The translations under genes were made by a program, and so were the position numbers. A stretch of 34,106 bases of DNA from Lachnospiraceae bacterium (lineage in GTDB: Bacteria > Bacillota > Clostridia > Lachnospirales > Lachnospiraceae). Of this stretch, positions 13,743 to 21,925 are shown one piece after another; position 1 is the stretch's first letter; every line of letters starts with the position of its first letter. Where the stretch lies: positions 1 through 34,106 of the forward strand of contig JAFUPV010000041.1 of the NCBI GenBank assembly GCA_017472605.1. The letters run 5' to 3'. The notes under the pieces were generated by a model that saw nothing but the letters and a program-made list of their open reading frames with translations, did not search any database and was not told where the DNA came from.

Positions 13743-14873
13743 TCAGAACTTCGGAACAACAACCGCTTCGCCGTCTCTCATTGCGGATTCATGGGCACAG
13801 ATTCCTGCAGCTGTGATGTTCGCACCAAGTACTTCATCGATCCACGGTTTTCTTCCTTCAATCAGGCTGCTGACAAATTCATGTACCAGATGGGCGTGGG
13901 CTCCGTGGTGGCCGGCTCCGGCACCTTTTTTCAGAGAATCCTGCGGATTCAGCGGATCATAGTTGCCGCCGACGGTAAACGGCCACAGTTCTTCCGGAAG
14001 CAGATGGTAGTAGTTGGGCATCTGGACTACCTGCACATCAGCGCGTCCGCCGCGGGAACCGTCGGCAGCCGGAATTGCAGTCGTGATGTAAGGGGAGTCA
14101 TGGTCGGCGAATCCCCACTCAAAGCAGGAATCGGAACCGTAGATAAACATGCCTTCCTGATAAACACGGGCAGTCTCGAAGAGAGAACGTGTGGCTTCGC
14201 CCTTCAGACCATTTTCAAATTCAAAAATTGCTGTTTCTACCGGGAAGGGATTGCCGTATTGACGGCTCATTTCCTCATCCATGGTACCGGAACCGAAGCA
14301 GTGAACCTTGCAGATCCGGGAATCGGAAAGCGCAACCATTGGCGCAATCGCATGAGTGCCGTACCACATGGGCGGCAGACCGAGCCAGTAGGAAGGCCAG
14401 TTGACCATGTCCTGATAGTGGGAACCGCGCAGAAACTGAATTTTGCCGAATTTTCCATCCGCTTTCATCTGGGAAGCATAGAAGAACTGGTAAGTATAAA
14501 GCGTCGTTTCCATCATCATGTAAGTTTTTCCCGACTTGCGGATGGCGGCAAAAATCCGACGGATGTCCTCCAGCGAAGTTGCCATGGGAACGGTGCAGGC
14601 ACAATGCTTTCCGGCTTCCAGAACGGCAACCGTCTGATCGGCATGGAGCGGGATTGGCGTTACCAGATGAACGGCATCAATAGACGGGTCGGCAAGAATT
14701 GCTTCAAAACTGTCGGCGCATTTGACATTGCCGGTATCGTCTGCCGCTTTTTTTAGAAGATCTGCGTTGGTATCAAAAAGAATTAATTCATTTACATTCG
14801 GGTGAGCGCGGTAGATTTTTGCAAAAGCACCGCCGAAACCGAGACCGACAAGGGCAATATTTTGTTTTTTCAT
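13743..14873 (-). CDS. Gfo/Idh/MocA-fold protein of the GH109-like branch
   Basis: 376 residues. Start ATG 14873 lies 10 nt after GGAGG (14888-14884). The N-terminus is a Rossmann domain (ALVGLGFGGAFA, residues 7-18). The usual catalytic EKP is replaced by Thr94-Val95-Pro96 in CTVPMATS, so the normal dehydrogenase lysine is absent. GH109 NAD-dependent glycosidases also lack it (EVPAA in the same place). Further GH109-like marks are MMMETTLY (Glu122) and YGTHAIAP, with Tyr171 and His174 in the Y-x-x-H arrangement. This suggests a bound NAD cofactor and glycoside cleavage through transient C3 oxidation, or a related elimination. Alternatively it is an uncharacterised oxidoreductase of the same branch. 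No signal peptide, so cytoplasmic. Monocistronic. Confidence 0.85.
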   Translation of the reverse strand: MKKQNIALVGLGFGGAFAKIYRAHPNVNELILFDTNADLLKKAADDTGNVKCADSFEAILADPSIDAVHLVTPIPLHADQTVAVLEAGKHCACTVPMATSLEDIRRIFAAIRKSGKTYMMMETTLYTYQFFYASQMKADGKFGKIQFLRGSHYQDMVNWPSYWLGLPPMWYGTHAIAPMVALSDSRICKVHCFGSGTMDEEMSRQYGNPFPVETAIFEFENGLKGEATRSLFETARVYQEGMFIYGSDSCFEWGFADHDSPYITTAIPAADGSRGGRADVQVVQMPNYYHLLPEELWPFTVGGNYDPLNPQDSLKKGAGAGHHGAHAHLVHEFVSSLIEGRKPWIDEVLGANITAAGICAHESAMRDGEAVVVPKF

Positions 14874-14997
14874 AGCTGGGAAACCTCCAATTTAATTTCA
14901 GGTACATTCTGTGGACCGGTTATAAGCCGCTTTCGGGACGAAAATAGAATACATAAACATCCCGCAACATGCATTTCTGGTTTGTTGCCATGATACC

Positions 14998-15026
14998 ATC
15001 ATAACAGCGGACCCCCTTTTCAACAA
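14998..15026 (-). promoter_or_regulatory. Promoter of the GH109-like gene (minus strand)
   Basis: On the minus strand, -35 TTGTTG (15026-15021), 17-nt spacer, -10 TATGAT (15003-14998). The leader to ATG 14873 is about 120 nt and holds no clear structure. Confidence 0.6.
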
Positions 15027-15134
15027 GGAAAAAACATACAGAAAATTAGAAAAAATTTTTGTGAACGAATTGAAGGGGAAAGAAAACCGAGACTTACGAA
15101 ATTAACTGAAATTTTTTGTATAGAAATCAGGAAA

Positions 15135-15194
15135 AACACGTGTTACAATTCAGATAGGAATGAAACTGTGAACATGACAGAAGAAAACGTTTCC
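15135..15194 (+). promoter_or_regulatory. Promoter/operator region of the broken GH2 gene
   Basis: An extended -10, TGTTACAAT (15141-15149), overlaps the perfect palindrome AACACGTGTT (15135-15144), a likely repressor or activator site. About 35 nt further, GAAAACGTTTCC (15183-15194) contains AAACGTTT and fits most of the CcpA cre consensus on the minus strand (CAGGAAACGTTTTCT, two flank mismatches). That would suit carbon catabolite repression by roadblock. No good -35 is visible. The rest of 15027-15278 holds no gene. Confidence 0.45.
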
Positions 15195-15278
15195 TGCTGC
15201 AGATGGCTTCTTTCAGCGATGATGAGCGTATTGGCAGCACTGGTGCGTGACTGTTGAGAACGATGGAGGACATAAGAT

Positions 15279-17624
15279 ATGATGAAGAAGCAGAATCTGG
15301 ACAAAAACTGGAAATTTTTCCTCGGCAATTTGTCCCCGACAGACGAAACCGAGGGCTGGGGCGGCGCAAAAGCAAGAGCCTACAGTTTTGGCGCGGCGGC
15401 GGAGGATCTTTGCGATGAGAAATGGCGCACAGTTGAATTTATATCAACGAATATCTGCTTGCCAGTCAGAAGAGCGGGTACACAAGCTTCGTCTATGACA
15501 TTACGGACTTCGTAAACATCGGCGGCGAGAATCTGCTGGCGATCCGTGTGGATGCCACGGGACGGGAAGGCTGGTGGTATGAAGGCGGCGGAATCTACCG
15601 CCATGTCTGGCTGGAATATCGGGATTGCATCCACATTGCTCCGGATGGCGTTTATGTGGCGGCAAAGCCGCTTTTGGCAATCGGCGGGATGGCATCTGCA
15701 CCTGCAGCGGCAGGAGCAGATGTGCGGCTCCAGGAAGCAGGAACTGCTGCACAAAGCCAGGAAGCAGGGATCGCCGTGCAGCCGGGAGAAGCAGTCGCAG
15801 CTTCTGTCCGGATTCGTACAGAAGTGAGAAGCCGCAAGCTGGAAGCAGAAATCGTACAGGTAATTTCCACCGTTGAAGATGTCGATGGAAATGCCGTCGC
15901 CAAAACGGAAAGCAGCCTGACGGCAAATCCGTGGGAGGATACTATCTGTGAGCAGGAGATATCCATGGAGCAGGCGATGCTGTGGAGTCTGGAATCCCCC
16001 TATTTATATAAACTGAGAATAAAAATCCTTGTGAACAGAACTGAGACAGATTCCTGTGTTACTTCCTTTGGCGTCCGCTCCATCCGTTTTGATGCGGATC
16101 AGGGCTTCTTCCTCAATGAGAAGCATGTGAAGATCAAGGGTCTGTGCTGCCACCACGACCATGCCGGTGTGGGAATTGCGGTGCCGGATTCGGTTCAGGA
16201 ATACCGGATTGCAAAGATGAAGGAAATGGGAGCGAATGCGTATCGTACCGCCCACTACCCGCCTACAAGAGAGCTGCTTGACATTTGCGATCGGATGGGA
16301 GTTCTTGTGTTTGACGAGACAAGACGGATGTCTGCTGCGCCTCAGGACCTGGAGTGTATTCAGGCGATGGTAAGGCGCGACCGCAACCATCCCTGCGTTT
16401 TTCTGTGGGGTATCGGCAACGAGGAGATCTTTGCCCAGCACCGCCCTGAGATGGCAAGAGCGACCGTGACCATGCGCATGGCGGTCCGGAAGCTGGATGA
16501 TACAAGACCGATTACGTCAGCTGTTGTCTGCTGGGACGGAAAGCAGCGGTTTGACAATGCAGCGATGTATGTGCCGGTGACAAAGGAACTGGATGTGATG
16601 GGATTCAATTACTGCCAGACTGCATGGGACGATTATCATGAGCGCATGCCGAAGCAGCCGATTATCATCACAGAGGCTTCTGCAAACAGCGGAACAAGAG
16701 GCTGCTATGAAACGGACGAAGCAAGAGGTATGTACTATGTGATGGATCCGGACAATGAAACCAAGTGTAAAAACGGAAAGAAGGCGGTGAAGAGGAACAA
16801 CGGTGAGAACCAGTGGAAAGCCTGTGATGAGCGTCCCTATCTGGCAGGTATTTTCCTCTGGACAGGAATTGATTACAGGGGAGAGCCGACACCGTCAGCA
16901 TGGCCTGCCGTAAACTCCCAGTTTGGTATTCTGGATTCCTGCGGTTTCAGAAAAGACAATTTCTATTATTATAGAAGCTGGTGGACCGATGAACCGAACT
17001 TCACATTTTCCCTCACTGGAATGCGCCGGTAGAAGTAGGAAAAACAGTTTCTGTTTATTGTTATAGTAACATGGATGAAGTGGAGCTGCTTGTCAACGGA
17101 AAGAGCTATGGCAGAAAAACCATGGAGAAAAACTGGTATCTGGGATGGGATGAAGTTGTTTATGAGCCGGGTACGCTGACGGCACAGGGATACCGCAATG
17201 GTGAGCTGGTGCTGACGGAGTCTGTGGAGACAACAGGAGCGCCGTATCAGATTGTTCTGGAACCGTATCAGGATGCGGTTGGGGCAGATGATACAGCCAT
17301 CGTTCAGGTCAGTGTCCGTGATGAAGCAGGGCGGATTGTTCCCAATGCGGACAACGAGATCCGTTTCAACGTATCCGGAGCAGGCAGTTTTCTTGGAACA
17401 GGAAACGGAAATCCGGGAAGCCATGAGTCGGATTTGCTTCCGGTGAGAAGGGTATTTAATGGTCTTGGTCAGCTGCTGGTAAGAAGCAGCCGGCAGGAGA
17501 CGGATGGGGTGATTACTGTGACAGCGGTATCGCCGGGGCTGCATGGCGCATCGGTTTCGGTCGGTGTGAAAGCGGCTTGCGCTGGTTTCCTTCTCTCTCC
17601 GATGAAGAAGAACAGGCTGCCTGA
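15279..17624 (+). pseudogene. Broken glycoside hydrolase family 2 gene (beta-galactosidase-like)
   Basis: Start ATG 15279 lies 8 nt after GGAGGA. Three frames together read as one GH2 enzyme with a DUF4982-like C-terminus. Frame 1 (15279 to ~15437) encodes the N-terminus (NLDKNWKFFLG…WGGAKA). Frame 2 (~15439-17032) resumes at YINEYLLASQKSGYTSFVYD and holds the whole catalytic barrel, with acid/base Glu at 16421 (GNEE) and nucleophile Glu at 16673 (ITEAS). The missing part between them is the middle of the sugar-binding jelly roll, about 70-85 codons. At ~16995-17000 a one-base loss shifts the expected HIFPHWN into another frame. Frame 3 (~17000 on) completes the C-terminus without a stop and runs into GH43; the tail frame SDEEEQAA-TGA ends at 17624. 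A 27-nt repeat (15731-15794) lies in a linker. It is probably non-functional. Confidence 0.85.
15731..15794 (+). repeat. 27-nt tandem repeat inside the GH2 pseudogene
   Basis: Units start CAGGAAGCAG (15731), CAGGAAGCAG (15758) and GGAGAAGCAG (15785), encoding Gln-Glu-Ala-Gly-type repeats in an Ala-rich stretch after the jelly-roll domain, where homologues normally have a short linker. Confidence 0.7.
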
Positions 17625-17694
17625 TTTAATAGAAAGAGATTTTAATAAAAAGATATTTCAAGAAAAGAAGACTTTAAGAAAAGGAGATTTCATC

Positions 17695-19044
17695 ATGCCC
17701 AATCCATACCTTCCAACCTGGGAATATATCCCTGACGGCGAGTCCCGTGTATTCGGTGACCGCGTCTATGTGTACGGCTCCCACGACAAAGCCGGTTCTG
17801 ACAGCTTCTGTGACTATGTGTTAAAGTGCTGGAGTGCGCCGCTGACCAATCTGAACCAGTGGACCTGTCATGGAGACATCTTCCACACCCGTGCTGACCG
17901 GGATCATAGATCTGACACGGACTGGACCGGTGAGAACAATCAGCTTTACGCGCCGGATGTGGTGGAAAAGGACGGAAAATACTATTTATATGCATATATT
18001 ATCGGTGCGAAGGGATGTGTCGCTGTCAGCGACCGGCCGGAAGGACCGTTTACTCTGCTGTCAAACTATCAGTATACCATATCGGATGAAATCTGCTGCA
18101 ACGGCTGGTTCATCGATCCCGGTGTGCTTGTGGACGATGACGGCAGAGTTTTTATTTACTGCGGCTATGAGCGTTCCTTCATGGCAGAGATCAATGGGGA
18201 CAACATGTATGAGGTACTGGACGGAACCTGCATCGAGCACATCATTCCCTGTGAGATTACAGAGGACGGCGGATTTGACGCAAAGGAGAAAATCTTCTTT
18301 GAGGCGGCGTCACTGCGCAAAGTAAAGGATACCTATTATCTGATCTATTCGCCGAAGCGGGGAAGCCGTCTTGCCTATGCAACTTCGGACAAGCCAACCG
18401 GACCGTTCACCTATCGCGGTTATCTGGTTGACAATGGCGTGGACTATCCCGGCGGCAACAACCATGGCTCCATTGCCTGCATCAACGGTCAGTGGTACAT
18501 TTTTTACCATCGGATGACAAACAATTCCATCATGTCCCGCCGTGCATGCGTAGAGCGGATTGAAATGCGGGAGGATGGAACCATCTTGCCGGTGGAAATG
18601 ACCTCTCTGGGATTTGAGGAATCGCTGAATCCCTATCAGACAACGCCTGCTGACATTGCCTGTGTCCTGAAAGGATCTGCTTTCATCACAGAGCGGAATC
18701 CATTTGAGCGGGTGGTCACCAACATCACAGACAAAACGGTGATCGGTTATAAATATTTTGACTTTGGCGAAGACTTCTCCAGTCAAACCATGGAATTTGC
18801 CGCGCAGATCAATGGCTTTGGCGCGGACTGCACACTGCATATCCGTCTGGATGGGGAGGACGGAGAGGAAATCGGTTCCTGCCGGATTGGACATGACGGC
18901 GGTGTGGTTCAGACTGTAGTAACCAACGTGACCGGACGCCACGCGGTTTTCTTTACCGTCAGCACAGACTACAGCGGCTGGACGGCGGAGTTCTTCAAGG
19001 GAAGACAGCTGTTTGAGTTGAAGGCGTTTGTTTTCATGAAATAA
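17695..19044 (+). CDS. Glycoside hydrolase family 43 (beta-xylosidase / alpha-L-arabinofuranosidase type)
   Basis: 449 residues from ATG 17695, which follows AAGGAG (17681-17686) with an 8-nt spacer. The same frame is open upstream into the broken GH2 gene, but this ribosome site and the canonical PNPYLPTWEY start mark a separate gene. The five-bladed propeller triad is visible: Asp14 (IPDG), Asp141 (WFIDPG) and Glu203 (FFEAAS). The C-terminal ~120 residues (after ~330) look like a CBM6-type beta-sandwich. There is no signal peptide, so it probably works in the cytoplasm on imported oligosaccharides, releasing arabinose or xylose from pectin or xylan side chains. It was probably co-transcribed with the GH2 gene. 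Confidence 0.9.
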   Translation: MPNPYLPTWEYIPDGESRVFGDRVYVYGSHDKAGSDSFCDYVLKCWSAPLTNLNQWTCHGDIFHTRADRDHRSDTDWTGENNQLYAPDVVEKDGKYYLYAYIIGAKGCVAVSDRPEGPFTLLSNYQYTISDEICCNGWFIDPGVLVDDDGRVFIYCGYERSFMAEINGDNMYEVLDGTCIEHIIPCEITEDGGFDAKEKIFFEAASLRKVKDTYYLIYSPKRGSRLAYATSDKPTGPFTYRGYLVDNGVDYPGGNNHGSIACINGQWYIFYHRMTNNSIMSRRACVERIEMREDGTILPVEMTSLGFEESLNPYQTTPADIACVLKGSAFITERNPFERVVTNITDKTVIGYKYFDFGEDFSSQTMEFAAQINGFGADCTLHIRLDGEDGEEIGSCRIGHDGGVVQTVVTNVTGRHAVFFTVSTDYSGWTAEFFKGRQLFELKAFVFMK

Positions 19045-19085
19045 GCCGGTACAGAAATATGCGGCCGAAGACACCTTCCCCCATA

Positions 19086-19114
19086 TTGAACAAACCCCAC
19101 AAATATGATAAAAT
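19086..19114 (+). promoter_or_regulatory. Promoter of the AAA-ATPase/PD-(D/E)XK gene
   Basis: -35 TTGAAC (19086-19091), 17-nt spacer, -10 TAAAAT (19109-19114). The transcript would begin near 19121, at the front edge of the leader repeat. Confidence 0.75.
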
Positions 19115-19123
19115 GCTCGTGAA

Positions 19124-19226
19124 GCAGTGAGCCAAGTGGGGGCGCTTGCGCACACATTTGGCGAACGCCACGGGCCGAAACGGAGTTTCGGAATGGTGAA
19201 GCAGTGAGCCAAGTGGTGCGCTTGCA
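19124..19226 (+). ncRNA. Structured leader: element copies 2 and 3 with intervening hairpin
   Basis: Copy 2 (19124-19162) starts GCAGTGAGCC. It folds as GCCAAGTG (19131-19138) with CATTTGGC (19155-19162), enclosing GCG-CTTG-CGC. CCGAAAC-GGA-GTTTCGG (19175-19191) follows. A degenerate copy 3 starts GCAGTGAGCC at 19201 and ends at the ribosome site. The element begins 9 nt after the -10 box, exactly as at the pyridoxamine kinase gene (9855). Nearly the whole 120-nt leader is structured. Confidence 0.6.
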
Positions 19227-19239
19227 GAAAGGAGGAGTT

Positions 19240-20823
19240 ATGGGCATTTACTTAAATCCGGGAAATGACAGTTTTGAAAGAGCATTGAATTCCAGAATTT
19301 ATGTGGATAAATCGGAATTGATTGCCTGTACAAATGATGTGCTTGGCTCGGAACAGTGTAACCTCTGCGTGAGCCGACCGCGCAGATTTGGAAAATCAAT
19401 GGCGGCGAATATGCTGGCTGCCTACTATTCTCGCGGTTGTGAGTCGGGAGAACTGTTTCAAAGTCTGAAAGTCAGCAAAAATCCTTCTTATCAAATGCAT
19501 TTGAATCAACATGATGTGATTTACATGAATGTACAGCAGTTTTTGCGAAGTGCAAAAGAACCGGAAAATTTGGTGAACTGTATGGAACAGAAGGTAGTGG
19601 ATGAAATCCGGGAAATCTATGGAAGCTGTTTCGGTCAGGAGGTTCGCAGTCTGCCGGATGCTCTGACTGCGGTTTTCTCAAAAGCAATTCAGCCAACGAA
19701 GGGATTTATATTCATTATTGATGAATGGGATTGCGTGTTCAGAGAAGCCAGAGATCATGTGGAGGCTCAAAAAGCATATCTGAATTTTCTGCGAGATCTG
19801 CTGAAAGACCGTTCTTATGTTCAGCTGGCATATATGACGGGAATTCTTCCGATTAAGAAATATGGAACGCATTCTGCTTTGAATATTTTTCAGGAGTATT
19901 CCATGACAAATGCAGATGTTTTGGCAGAGTACATGGGCTTCACGGAATCGGAAGTGAAAAATTTGTGTGAACGGTTTGAAAAACCGTTTGATGAAGTTCA
20001 AAAATGGTATGATGGGTACCAGTTGGCAGATGATCTTCATATTTATAATCCCAAATCCGTCATTGATGGAATGCTTAGCAGAAGATTGAAAAGCTTCTGG
20101 ACAGGAACGGAAACCTACGAGGCGCTTCAGATTTACATTGATCTGGATTATGATGGACTGAAATCGGAAATCATCTCCATGCTTGGAGGGGGAATATGCA
20201 AAACAGATGTAGGTTCCTTTCAGAATGACATGACAACCTTTAAGAGTCGGGATGATGTATTCACTCTGTTGGTTCATCTTGGATATCTTGGATATCATGA
20301 GATGGAGCAGACTGTTTTTATTCCAAATGAGGAAGTGAGACTGGAGTTTATCCGGGCCTTGAAGAATGGGAAAAGACCGGAACTGGTGAAGGCAATTCTT
20401 ACGTCTGACCAGCTTTTGGAAGCAACACTGACAATGGATGAGAAAAAAGTTGCTGCATTGATTGATGAGGTACACAGTGCAACGACAACACCGTTGATGT
20501 ATAATGATGAAGAGTCGCTGAGAAGTGTGATCAAGCTTGCTTATTACAGTTCAAAAGATGATTATTATGCAATTCAGGAACTTCCTTCCGGAGTTGGCTA
20601 TGCGGATATTGTTTTTTTGCCGAGACGCGGCTCAGAGAAACCTGCGCTTGTTGTGGAACTGAAATGGGATAAGAAAGCGCAGGGAGCGATTGCACAGATA
20701 AAAAAACAGAAATATGTGCAGGCGATCGAGAACTATGGAGGTCCAGTTATTTTGGCAGGTATCTGTTATGATAAGAATACGAAAAAACATGAGTGCGTGA
20801 TTGAAACATATCAGAAAGAGTAG
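19240..20823 (+). CDS. AAA-ATPase-like protein with C-terminal PD-(D/E)XK nuclease domain
   Basis: 527 residues from ATG 19240, which follows AAAGGAGG (19228-19235). An upstream GTG (19204) lies in the repeat and is rejected. The N-terminal ATPase has the family's Walker A variant RPRRFGKSM (near residues 46-54) and Walker B FIFIIDEWD (Asp161, Glu162). The C-terminus has a PD-(D/E)XK core: Asp456 in YADIVF, then Glu473-Leu-Lys475 in VVELKW, followed by a long helix. This matches the AAA-ATPase_like plus PD-(D/E)XK pairing that is highly amplified in gut Clostridia and Bacteroidetes. The function is not established; mobile-element or defence roles have been suggested for relatives. It sits inside a carbohydrate island to which it is not obviously related. 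Its stop lies 9 bp from the convergent AraC stop. Confidence 0.88.
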   Translation: MGIYLNPGNDSFERALNSRIYVDKSELIACTNDVLGSEQCNLCVSRPRRFGKSMAANMLAAYYSRGCESGELFQSLKVSKNPSYQMHLNQHDVIYMNVQQFLRSAKEPENLVNCMEQKVVDEIREIYGSCFGQEVRSLPDALTAVFSKAIQPTKGFIFIIDEWDCVFREARDHVEAQKAYLNFLRDLLKDRSYVQLAYMTGILPIKKYGTHSALNIFQEYSMTNADVLAEYMGFTESEVKNLCERFEKPFDEVQKWYDGYQLADDLHIYNPKSVIDGMLSRRLKSFWTGTETYEALQIYIDLDYDGLKSEIISMLGGGICKTDVGSFQNDMTTFKSRDDVFTLLVHLGYLGYHEMEQTVFIPNEEVRLEFIRALKNGKRPELVKAILTSDQLLEATLTMDEKKVAALIDEVHSATTTPLMYNDEESLRSVIKLAYYSSKDDYYAIQELPSGVGYADIVFLPRRGSEKPALVVELKWDKKAQGAIAQIKKQKYVQAIENYGGPVILAGICYDKNTKKHECVIETYQKE

Positions 20824-20832
20824 AGGATAAAA

Positions 20833-21795
20833 TCAATACAGCAGCAGCTGCGCCTTCCGATATGCTGACGGACTCATCCCAAACTGCCGGTGAAAACAGC
20901 GGCTGAAATACAGAGAGTCGGAATATCCCAGCTGTTCGCTGATTTCCGTAACCGATAACAGCGTGGATTTAAGCATCTTACAAGCCGCGTTCATGCGCAC
21001 CTGCGCATGGTACTGCTGCATGGTAAGGTGCTTTTCTTTTTTAAAGACTGCCGCAAGATGCTTGTAGCTCAGAAAAAAGTGCTGCTCCAGGACTGCGGCG
21101 GAAAATGGCTCACTGAGGTGGGAATCCAGAAACAGACAGATTTGATCGGAACGGGACAGCTGCTGCGTTTTGGAAGGAGATTCCTGGCAGAAGGAGATTT
21201 TCGTCAGTAACAGATGAAAGAGCGCATTCGCTTTCAGGCGTTCGGAAACCTGATCCGAGTGAAAACAGTCAATGATTTCTGTCATGGAGGATTCAGGACG
21301 CATATTAGCCGGACAGGAAGTAAATTTCGGGACAGAAACGACGGCTGCTCTTGTATCTGCGGGAACGCCGTCAATGGCCGGCAAGACAGGAGAGGTGAGA
21401 ATGCCATTGGCCGGCAAAACAGGGGAGGCGAGAATGCCACTGGCCGGCAAAACAGGAGCAACGAGGACGCCATTGGTCGGTAAAACTGAAGAGGCGGAAG
21501 TGTCAATGGAAGCGGACTGCGCATCAGCCAGAAAATGGACATAGTACCACTGAGTTCCTTTGGAAATCTGTTTTTTTCCGTAATGATGGATGCCGCGTCT
21601 CAGAAACAGCAGCTGTCCCGGCGCGATATCATAGTCGGTATCTTCCTCGGTAACGTAGATGTGACCGCTGATCACATAGATCATCACATCGTAAAGAAAG
21701 GTACGGTCCGCGTGAAAAAACGGTTCCTGAGCTGTGTAGAGATCGCATCCGGTGATGACGGGCATGATTTGACTGGATAAAAGTATTTCGTTCAA
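20833..21795 (-). CDS. AraC-family regulator with an expanded repeat linker
   Basis: 320 residues. The start is TTG 21795, 6 nt after GGAGG (21806-21802); the first ATG (residue 11) has no ribosome site. The N-terminal cupin half (FLYDVMIYVISGHIYVTEED, GQLLFLRRGIHHYG) is followed by an inserted linker at ~105-145, made of an 11-residue unit like VLPANGILTSP repeated about 3.6 times. The C-terminal ~100 residues hold the two AraC helix-turn-helix motifs (FFLSYKHLAAVFKKEK and LGYSDSLYFSRCFHRQFG). It is divergent from the GH127 gene with about 130 bp between them, so it probably controls arabinofuranoside use. Usual members are ~280 residues; the linker accounts for the excess. Confidence 0.92.
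   Translation of the reverse strand: MNEILLSSQIMPVITGCDLYTAQEPFFHADRTFLYDVMIYVISGHIYVTEEDTDYDIAPGQLLFLRRGIHHYGKKQISKGTQWYYVHFLADAQSASIDTSASSVLPTNGVLVAPVLPASGILASPVLPANGILTSPVLPAIDGVPADTRAAVVSVPKFTSCPANMRPESSMTEIIDCFHSDQVSERLKANALFHLLLTKISFCQESPSKTQQLSRSDQICLFLDSHLSEPFSAAVLEQHFFLSYKHLAAVFKKEKHLTMQQYHAQVRMNAACKMLKSTLLSVTEISEQLGYSDSLYFSRCFHRQFGMSPSAYRKAQLLLY
21375..21494. repeat. 33-nt tandem repeat in the AraC linker
   Basis: Units start at 21375, 21408, 21441 and 21474 (TGGCCGGCAA-type cores, the last TGGTCGGTAA), spaced exactly 33 nt, about 3.6 copies. The unit keeps the reading frame, so copy number could vary without destroying the regulator. Confidence 0.9.
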
Positions 21796-21841
21796 GAGAA
21801 TCCTCCATATAAATCCGCAGATAGTCTATATAAAATCAATC

Positions 21842-21857
21842 ATAATACGATTATAAT
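21842..21857 (+). promoter_or_regulatory. Putative -10 and inverted repeat before GH127
   Basis: TATAAT (21852-21857) overlaps ATAAT-ACG-ATTAT (21842-21854), a small inverted repeat in a very AT-rich divergent region. No clear -35 is present, which fits activation by the adjacent AraC protein. Confidence 0.45.
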
Positions 21858-21925
21858 ACATATAAAAGAGGCGGCGGTCAAGTGGGAAAATGCCGCGGAG
21901 CGAATACAGGAAAGTGAGGTATCTT

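Noticed and set aside
21375-21494. The 33-nt repeat array as a CRISPR-like array
   Set aside because: The units are directly adjacent without spacers and lie in frame within the AraC coding sequence.
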